Assembly (NCBI GenBank): GCA_003551405.1
Contig: PUMO01000170.1
Span: 1-18,712, forward strand
Length of the DNA: 18,712 bases
Reading direction: 5' to 3'
Origin: Mollicutes bacterium
GTDB lineage: Bacteria > Bacillota_I > Bacilli_A > Izemoplasmatales > Izemoplasmataceae
The notes below the pieces were generated by a model, which did not search any database, was not told where the DNA came from, and saw nothing but the letters and a program-made list of their open reading frames with translations. Of the stretch, positions 13,399 to 18,712 are shown piece by piece; within the stretch, counting starts at the first letter, position 1, and the number at the start of each line of letters is the position of its first letter. A program made the position numbers and the translations under genes.

Positions 13399-14292
13399 AT
13401 GGAAGAAGCATTATACGCTAGCGAAAAACAGGTCAAACGTAGACAGCGGATACGCTTGGCATCTGTATATGCACTCATTATCCTTTTTGCAATTTTCATT
13501 ATCATTCCATTTTATTGGATGGTCATTACAGCATTTAAGACGATGCCCCAAGTTGAAACAGCGCCACCAATCTTGTGGTTGAATCCTGCAGACTGGCAAT
13601 GGATTAACTTCAGTTTAGCCCTTGAACAAGCACCTTTCTTAAGGTATACATTGAATACTGTTGTCGTTGCGGTTATTGCAACCACTGGGACGGTTATTAC
13701 AACCATTCTTACAGCATTTGCCTTTGCCCGTTTGAACTTTAAAGGGCGCGATGCATTATTTATGGTATTCATCGCTACCATGATGATTCCGGGTGAGATT
13801 TTCGTTATTACCAACTACATTACTGTTTCGCGTTTTGGTTGGGTAACACTTGATCAAACCTATTTTGACGCTGTGTTGGCAATGACGATGCCGTTTATGA
13901 CATCAATCTTCTTTATCTTCTTCTTACGCCAAGCATTTAAAACCATCCCAGATGAGCTTTATTATGCGGCTAAAGTTGACGGTAAAACAGACTGGCAATA
14001 CCTATGGCAAATCATGGTACCAGTCGCAATTCCAACCATTACAACCATTACCATCCTGAACGCTATGAATACTTGGAACGCTTATATTTGGCCCCGTCTT
14101 GTATCAATGGACGAAGAATTCCAGCTCGTATCAAATGGTCTTCGTGATGCGTTTGACGATCAAGCGGGCCGCATCATGTATAACGAACAAATGGCCGCAG
14201 CCATTATCGTTACAGTGCCCCTAATCATTGCATTCTTACTACTCAAAAAATATATTATGCGTGGTGTTTCACGTAGCGGAATCAAAGGGTAG
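13399..14292 (+). CDS. CUT1 ABC permease, MalG/UgpE type
   Basis: A 297-aa second permease subunit. A charged N-terminus (KQVKRRQRIRL) precedes the first TM at about 23-45 with the IIPFYWMVITAFKT motif common in this subunit. The EAA loop is YYAAKVDGKTDWQYLWQIMVPVAIP at about 188-212, and the C-terminus is short and basic. AGGAGG lies upstream of ATG with good spacing, 11 bp after the first permease stop. Together with the first permease it forms the heterodimeric channel. The family spans sugars, oligosaccharides and glycerol-3-phosphate. Confidence 0.92.
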   Translation: MEEALYASEKQVKRRQRIRLASVYALIILFAIFIIIPFYWMVITAFKTMPQVETAPPILWLNPADWQWINFSLALEQAPFLRYTLNTVVVAVIATTGTVITTILTAFAFARLNFKGRDALFMVFIATMMIPGEIFVITNYITVSRFGWVTLDQTYFDAVLAMTMPFMTSIFFIFFLRQAFKTIPDELYYAAKVDGKTDWQYLWQIMVPVAIPTITTITILNAMNTWNAYIWPRLVSMDEEFQLVSNGLRDAFDDQAGRIMYNEQMAAAIIVTVPLIIAFLLLKKYIMRGVSRSGIKG

Positions 14293-14336
14293 TGTCCACA
14301 TCCCACCAAAGAATTTTTGCAACTTGGTAGTATATG

Positions 14337-14365
14337 TTAAGACTCAATGTAAATTCATATATAAT
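14337..14365 (+). promoter_or_regulatory. Internal promoter for the binding-protein gene
   Basis: TTAAGA (14337-14342), a 17-bp spacer and TATAAT (14360-14365) lie in the 110-bp gap between permease and binding protein. A separate promoter and a very strong ribosome site would allow excess binding protein over the membrane subunits, a common need in importers. Confidence 0.5.
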
Positions 14366-14402
14366 AAAATTAGAAAAGCTAAAAATGAGGAGGAGAATTT
14401 TA

Positions 14403-15863
14403 ATGAAAAAGCTTTTTGCACTATTTTTATCAGTTACATCAGTGTTTGTGCTATCCGCGTGTTTAGGCGGCACCGGTGGCGAAGATGTTGATGTAAACAT
14501 CCCAGAAGAATTTCCAGAAGAAGAGGTTGAAATCTTAATCTGGCATGCGTTTGGTGATGACAACATGGCATTGCTAGACAATATTTTTGATGACTTTGAG
14601 GATATGTATCCGAATGTCTCTATTCGCCACGTAGGCCAAGGTGGTTATGATGGACTCCGCGAATCAACGATTCAAGGCAACGTTGGAGGTTCAACACCAA
14701 CCATGGTATTTGGTTATCCGGACCACTTTGTAGAGTACCTTCAAGGGAACTCACTTGTGCCACTTGATGATTATATTGACCATCCAGAACACGGAACAGA
14801 CCTTGAAGACTTTGTTGATGGGTTCTTAGATGAAAACCAACAATATGTTGATGGTAACCAATATTCCTTACCGTTCGCTAAATCAACAGAAATGGTCGTT
14901 TATAACAAGACCGTTATGGACTACTTCGACATTGAAATTGGTACAGAACGCTTCCTAACTTGGCAAGACATCCAAGATATCGCTGACGATATCGTATGGG
15001 ATGAAGAAGCTGTTCAAGCCTTGACAGACTTTGACACAGTTGAAGAATTTGAAGATGAATTTGAAGCAGGGCAACCACATATTATCAATATTGACTCTGC
15101 CGCAAACTTCTTTATTAACTCACTCTCACAGTGGGGCTTAGACTATACCAATGCTGAAGGTGAAATTCTCTTTGGCAACCAAGACACTTATGACATGCTC
15201 TCTTATTACAAAGACTTAATGGACGATGACATTCTTTCACTTCCAATCGAATGGGACGAGCAATACGGTTCCTTGCCATTTAAAGATGGTGACGTACTGA
15301 TGAGCCAAGGTTCTACAGCCGGTACACGCCATAATATTCCTGATCAAGAAGACGGTGTATTTGGCACATTTGAAATGGGTGTAGCGCCAGTTGTTCAGTA
15401 TGATGAAGACAACATGGCCGCTATCCAACAAGGGCCAAACCTTGCGATGATGGCAGATACTACTGATGAAGAACGTCTTGCAGCTTGGTATTTGATGGAA
15501 TTCATGACCAACACTGAAAACACAGCATATTTCTCTCAAAACACCGGCTATGTTCCTGTACGTGAAAGCGCATTTGATGACCCAGATTATGCTGAATTCC
15601 TAGAAATTGGACAAGCCGATCCTGATGACTTAAGTGATGACGAACTTAACCAACGTCCATTCTCAATGGCCGCAAATGTTGCAGAATCTCAAGCTGATAT
15701 CTATGCGTTTGAACCCCCATTTGTTGGACGTGTTACATCATCCAATGCTCGCTTAGAGTCTGAATTGCTTGTAGAAGGTATTTATGCAGGCACACGTGAC
15801 ATTGGAGGATCAATTAACCGTGCGCTTGGAGAATTGCAACAAGACGCAGTTGACTTTGATTAA
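14403..15863 (+). CDS. Extracellular solute-binding lipoprotein, family 1 (CUT1 importer)
   Basis: A 486-aa lipoprotein that should capture the substrate outside the cell and deliver it to the permeases. The signal peptide (1-19) ends in lipobox LSAC with lipid-bearing Cys20. The start of the mature domain, EEVEILIWHAFGDDN, followed by LLDNIFDDFEDMYPNV and later PTMVFGYPDHFVEYLQ, is typical of family 1 sugar or glycerophosphate binders. The late region AAWYLMEFMTNTENTAYFSQNTGYVPVRESA is the classic hinge-side motif. The chain is very acidic: I count fewer than 20 Lys plus Arg in total. GAGGAGGAG precedes ATG 14403; the open frame further upstream is not used, since it lies before that site. 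The substrate is unknown; UgpB-like and oligosaccharide binders are both possible. Confidence 0.9.
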   Translation: MKKLFALFLSVTSVFVLSACLGGTGGEDVDVNIPEEFPEEEVEILIWHAFGDDNMALLDNIFDDFEDMYPNVSIRHVGQGGYDGLRESTIQGNVGGSTPTMVFGYPDHFVEYLQGNSLVPLDDYIDHPEHGTDLEDFVDGFLDENQQYVDGNQYSLPFAKSTEMVVYNKTVMDYFDIEIGTERFLTWQDIQDIADDIVWDEEAVQALTDFDTVEEFEDEFEAGQPHIINIDSAANFFINSLSQWGLDYTNAEGEILFGNQDTYDMLSYYKDLMDDDILSLPIEWDEQYGSLPFKDGDVLMSQGSTAGTRHNIPDQEDGVFGTFEMGVAPVVQYDEDNMAAIQQGPNLAMMADTTDEERLAAWYLMEFMTNTENTAYFSQNTGYVPVRESAFDDPDYAEFLEIGQADPDDLSDDELNQRPFSMAANVAESQADIYAFEPPFVGRVTSSNARLESELLVEGIYAGTRDIGGSINRALGELQQDAVDFD

Positions 15864-15885
15864 TTTTTTAAAACCATATTGAAGA

Positions 15886-15914
15886 AATCACCCTTGTTAT
15901 CTCCAAGGGTGATT
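15886..15914 (+). terminator. Stem-loop after the binding-protein gene
   Basis: AATCACCCTTG (15886-15896) pairs exactly with CAAGGGTGATT (15904-15914) over a 7-nt loop. CCCTTC follows instead of a T-run, so it may protect the 3' end of the upstream mRNA or act as a leaky terminator within a larger unit. Confidence 0.5.
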
Positions 15915-15924
15915 CCCTTCATGT

Positions 15925-15938
15925 ACCAAGCGCTTTCA
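15925..15938. promoter_or_regulatory. Second cre/LacI-type operator
   Basis: ACCAAGCGCTTTCA matches 11 of 14 positions of TGAAAGCGCTTTCA and shares the AA-n-CGCTTT core with the operator at 11345-11358. It lies just upstream of a possible promoter for the 633-aa lipoprotein, which suggests joint control of the two units. Confidence 0.42.
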
Positions 15939-15953
15939 ACAATTTATTGAATC

Positions 15954-15981
15954 TTGCACAAGAAATAAGAAATAACATAAT
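15954..15981 (+). promoter_or_regulatory. Possible promoter of the 633-aa lipoprotein gene
   Basis: TTGCAC (15954-15959), a 16-bp spacer and CATAAT (15976-15981) make a moderate promoter ahead of the GGGAGGAA ribosome site. The -35 fits only in its TTG. Confidence 0.35.
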
Positions 15982-16004
15982 AAACAAAACGGGAGGAACA
16001 TTTA

Positions 16005-17906
16005 ATGAAAAAGTTATTTATGCTTGCCCTTCTTCTTGGTTTTTCGTTTACTATTGCCGCATGTAATGGCGAAGAAGAAGATGATGAAGCACTTCTAGAG
16101 GAAGCAGCGGATGCACTAGCGATTTACAGCACAGATATTAATGATATCAGAGGAAATTTCCGCGTTCCATTGGAAGGAAGAAATAATGTATCCATTTCTT
16201 GGGAATTATCACCAGAAGATACTTTAGAACTTGGTGACACACATGAAGGGGACATGGAAGAACAAACCATCCGTGTTCATCGTCCTGATTTCGAGGATGG
16301 CAGTGTTGATGTTACCTTAACTGCAGTGCTCACTTTGGGTGATTACGAAGTGACGCGCGAGTTCGAAGGGCTTGTACAACCTTTAGATGAGGGTACAGCT
16401 GCTTATGATAGTTTCCAAGACCTTTATGATAATGCTGAACTCGGTGATACAGTTATCGTAACTGGTATTGTCGTTCATACCGTAGGAGACGGCTATTTCC
16501 TCTGGGACGGCGAACAAACATTCAGTGTTTATCAGGGTGGAGACGTAGAACTTGGTGACGAAGTGGAAGTCATGGGTGAATACGATAGTTACCAAACACT
16601 ATATCAAGTTGGTGGCCCTGACAATGAAGATGTGATTTCAACAGATAATGATTATAGTGTTGATGCCATGGGCATTGAAGAATCATCTGTTGAAGATTTC
16701 ATGAACATTGATTCAAGCGATAAAGGTATTCACGGTATGCCCCACCGTGTTGAAGGCATGATCGTTGAAGGTGATCTTGCAGATACTGGCTTCACTAACT
16801 ATTATATTCAAGATATTGATGACCCTGACAATTTCATTCTCATGTATCACGCACAAAATGAAGGCGCACTTGATTGGCTAGGTGACAACCTTGGTGAATA
16901 TGTTTCACTCACCGTATCACTTTATGCTGATCACAGTTCAGATGGTAAATTAGGATTCTTTGATGAAAACAACTTTGAGTATGAAATTCTCGACGTTGAT
17001 GTTGATGCTATGCTAAATATCGGTATTCAAGAAGTTGAAGATATGAGTTTCATTACGGCTGGCGATGATGTAGAATTCCCAACAGAACTTGAAACTGGTC
17101 ATACATTCTCTAACTGGACGTCTGGTAATGCAGATATCATTAATGATGATGGTGAAGTTGTAGACCGCCCTGAAGAGACAACTACTGTTACATTCACAGC
17201 AGACGCTGAATATGAATTTGATGGTGAGACTGCTACAGGTGAGGCTGAAGTCGACGTTGTTGCAGTGGGCACTGAGACAACGAATGTTGATGAAACCTTA
17301 AACTTAGATGATGGTGAACATGTTCACACTGAAGGTATTGTGACTGGTTTCTCCTATTCACAACTAGGTTTCTTCATGCAAGATGAAGACGGCACACCGA
17401 TCTTTGTTCGTGGCTTCGACCGTGATGAAGATTGGATCCATGAACTAGAAGTTGGTAACAAAGTGACTGTATTTGGTACCCTTGACCGCTACAGTGATCA
17501 CGGTAACAATCAACGACAAATTACGGATGACAAATTGCTAACAAGCAATGATGAAGGCGATCATGATTTATATTATGAAACCGATTATTCCATGGAAGAT
17601 ATCGTTGATGCTTTTGTTCCGTATGATGACGATGAAGAAGAAGGACTCCGCGGCGGCTACATCTCAAATCGTCTATTCACTGTAGAAGACGTATCATTTG
17701 ACTTCGAAGACTTTGGAGATGCAAACTACCAAATCGGTGATGACGATGAAGAAGGTAACATTATCTTCGATATTGATCAATTAGAAGATGACTTTGACAT
17801 TGATTATGACCTTGATATGGAATTTGAATCGCTGTCATTCATTGTTCAAGATATTCACTTTGGCAACCATCGTGTGGTTGTAACCGATTATGAACTTGCT
17901 GAATAA
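16005..17906 (+). CDS. Large acidic lipoprotein with Ig-like and OB-fold-like repeats
   Basis: A 633-aa lipoprotein with lipobox IAAC (Cys20), so it is anchored on the outer face of the membrane. By eye it splits into two similar halves. Residues about 35-128 look like an atrophied bacterial Ig domain (VSISWELSP, then RPDFEDGSVDVTLTAVLTLG), followed by OB-like domains at about 130-225 (GDTVIVTGIVVHTVGDGYFLWD) and 235-345 (RVEGMIVEG). A second Ig-like segment at about 345-425 is followed by OB-like domains at about 425-520 (HVHTEGIVTGFSYSQLGFFMQD) and 525-633. The OB units resemble those of extracellular nucleases such as YhcR, but no nuclease motif is present. I count about 160 Asp plus Glu against about 21 Lys plus Arg. 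GGGAGGAA precedes the ATG. It lies between an importer and an SNase lipoprotein, so a role in holding or presenting nucleic acid or in assembling the nuclease is possible, though binding of DNA by so acidic a surface would need metal ions. Confidence 0.72.
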   Translation: MKKLFMLALLLGFSFTIAACNGEEEDDEALLEEAADALAIYSTDINDIRGNFRVPLEGRNNVSISWELSPEDTLELGDTHEGDMEEQTIRVHRPDFEDGSVDVTLTAVLTLGDYEVTREFEGLVQPLDEGTAAYDSFQDLYDNAELGDTVIVTGIVVHTVGDGYFLWDGEQTFSVYQGGDVELGDEVEVMGEYDSYQTLYQVGGPDNEDVISTDNDYSVDAMGIEESSVEDFMNIDSSDKGIHGMPHRVEGMIVEGDLADTGFTNYYIQDIDDPDNFILMYHAQNEGALDWLGDNLGEYVSLTVSLYADHSSDGKLGFFDENNFEYEILDVDVDAMLNIGIQEVEDMSFITAGDDVEFPTELETGHTFSNWTSGNADIINDDGEVVDRPEETTTVTFTADAEYEFDGETATGEAEVDVVAVGTETTNVDETLNLDDGEHVHTEGIVTGFSYSQLGFFMQDEDGTPIFVRGFDRDEDWIHELEVGNKVTVFGTLDRYSDHGNNQRQITDDKLLTSNDEGDHDLYYETDYSMEDIVDAFVPYDDDEEEGLRGGYISNRLFTVEDVSFDFEDFGDANYQIGDDDEEGNIIFDIDQLEDDFDIDYDLDMEFESLSFIVQDIHFGNHRVVVTDYELAE

Positions 17907-17926
17907 TTGATACAATTAAATTTTTG

Positions 17927-17957
17927 CAGGCATATCCCCGGATATGCCTGTTTTTTT
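17927..17957 (+). terminator. Intrinsic terminator after the 633-aa lipoprotein gene
   Basis: CAGGCATATCC (17927-17937) and GGATATGCCTG (17940-17950) are exact reverse complements; with a realistic 4-nt loop the stem is 10 bp. Seven T follow (17951-17957). This is the strongest terminator on the plus strand of the right half and separates the SNase gene from the preceding unit. Confidence 0.9.
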
Positions 17958-17985
17958 GTTTTAAAATCTTCCATTTATGTTATTA

Positions 17986-17991
17986 TATAAT
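17986..17991 (+). promoter_or_regulatory. -10 box of the SNase lipoprotein gene
   Basis: A perfect TATAAT about 30 bp before the ATG and just after the terminator. No good -35 is seen at the expected distance, so the promoter may need an activator or be weak. Confidence 0.45.
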
Positions 17992-18019
17992 GATAATGTT
18001 TAAAACAAGGTGGATATAT

Positions 18020-18712
18020 ATGTCAAAAAAGATAGTTGTAATGGCTTTATTTACATTAATAGTCATCATCACAGCTTGCAGCAGTGAACCATCCATGCCT
18101 GATCTTGAAGGCATGACGCGTGATGAGATTGAAGAGACCTTGAATGATGAAGGGTGGGAAGTGAACTTCAATGTGCGAAGCGCGATTACAAAAGATGAAT
18201 CGTATATGTTCGTTGAATACGGACAAATTCTTGAAAACCAAGACTTTGTAACAGTGATTATAAGCGGGGAAGTGTTCGATTCTGACTTATATTTTGAACC
18301 TATTGATATGGACTATGATGGTCCTAAACTAGAGTCTCATTATTTTGATGAGCCTTATTATACTTATGATGATGAGGAAGATGTATATATCGGTGGTGGA
18401 GGCGCATTTGAAGTTTCATACGACGAAAGTGGTTGTATTGATGGTGATACGACCGTGTTCACTTATCCTGAAGAAATATATGAACGCATTGAATCTAACA
18501 CGCCAAGTGTCCGTTATCTAAACATGGATACGACTGAAACCTGGCCACCTGGTGAAGAAGAAGAGTGGGGACAGCCTGCAACACAGTATGTGTGTGATGT
18601 ATTAGATGATGCGTATAACATTGTGCTTCAAACCGATCCTGGAGATAATTTGCTGGGGAACTATGGCCGTTTACTAGCTTGGGTTTGGGTTCAACCGTCT
18701 GAAGGGGACGAA
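18020..18712 (+). CDS. PASTA-like plus SNase-like (thermonuclease) lipoprotein, 3' end outside window
   Basis: The frame is open from ATG 18020 to the last base, giving 231 residues without a stop. The signal peptide ends in lipobox ITAC (Cys20), so the product is a surface lipoprotein. Residues about 26-83 look like one PASTA domain: MPDLEGMTRDEIEETLNDEGW, then a final VTVIISG strand. After an acidic Tyr-rich linker (about 85-125) comes a staphylococcal-nuclease-like domain: CIDGDT at 139-144 (D141 and D143, matching nuclease D19 and D21), VRYLNMDTTET at 164-174 (R165, D170 and E173, matching R35, D40 and E43) and NYGRLLAWVW at 214-223 (R217, matching R87). The calcium ligands and catalytic residues are thus kept, so it is probably an active calcium-dependent nuclease. 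AAGGTGG is the ribosome site. Expected remaining length is 20-60 residues for the SNase fold, possibly more domains. Confidence 0.85.
   Translation, partial: MSKKIVVMALFTLIVIITACSSEPSMPDLEGMTRDEIEETLNDEGWEVNFNVRSAITKDESYMFVEYGQILENQDFVTVIISGEVFDSDLYFEPIDMDYDGPKLESHYFDEPYYTYDDEEDVYIGGGGAFEVSYDESGCIDGDTTVFTYPEEIYERIESNTPSVRYLNMDTTETWPPGEEEEWGQPATQYVCDVLDDAYNIVLQTDPGDNLLGNYGRLLAWVWVQPSEGDE

Noticed and set aside
14334..14402. Longer start for the binding lipoprotein
   Set aside because: It lies upstream of the GAGGAGGAG site and would bury the signal peptide and lipobox behind 23 residues.
1..18712. CRISPR array, IS element, prophage or tRNA genes
   Set aside because: I found no regularly spaced repeats of the right size, no transposase or integrase frame and no cloverleaf.

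Overview
The window looks like chromosomal DNA of a low- to mid-GC Gram-positive-type bacterium, probably of the Acholeplasma/Izemoplasma side of the Mollicutes or a close Firmicute. The reasons are strong AGGAGG-type ribosome sites, TATAAT promoters, a Bacillus-like dnaX-ybaB-recR block, lipoproteins with lipobox signals, and an NfeD/stomatin operon. TGA is used as a stop (nfeD, ttcA, ybaB, dnaX), so the reassigned Mycoplasma code is excluded. The taxon is an inference, not a database result.

Left part (1-7122). The last 24 codons of asnS are followed by an extended -10 promoter and a roughly 237-nt non-coding unit that folds into a long rod with a central bubble and ends at a two-way terminator; it is a 6S-like RNA candidate. 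On the minus strand a four-gene membrane operon (unknown 128-aa protein, NfeD, RDD protein, stomatin/SPFH protein) runs into the same terminator. On the plus strand typA follows a leader with palindromes around its promoter and a terminator-like hairpin before the start codon; a TtcA-type tRNA thiolase follows. mnmE is convergent with ttcA, the two stop codons abutting at a perfect 12-bp inverted repeat.

Middle (7193-11048). A five-gene operon: an unknown two-TM protein, dnaX, ybaB, recR and a small membrane protein in the position that bofA holds in Bacillus. A 19-bp palindrome covers its -10.

Right part (11049-18712). A regulated intergenic region carries PhoP-box-like direct repeats and a cre/LacI-type operator. 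Next comes a CUT1 ABC importer (ATPase, two permeases, lipoprotein binding protein), then a very acidic 633-aa lipoprotein that appears built as Ig-OB-OB twice, then a lipoprotein that runs off the window and carries a PASTA-like domain plus a staphylococcal-nuclease-like domain with its key active-site residues retained. Extracellular nucleases such as Bacillus YhcR join OB folds and an SNase domain in one chain. Here these functions appear as separate neighbouring lipoproteins beside an importer, which suggests a surface system for degrading nucleic acid and importing a product (sugar, glycerophosphate or nucleotide derived). That reading is the main hypothesis of this annotation and rests on domain recognition by eye.
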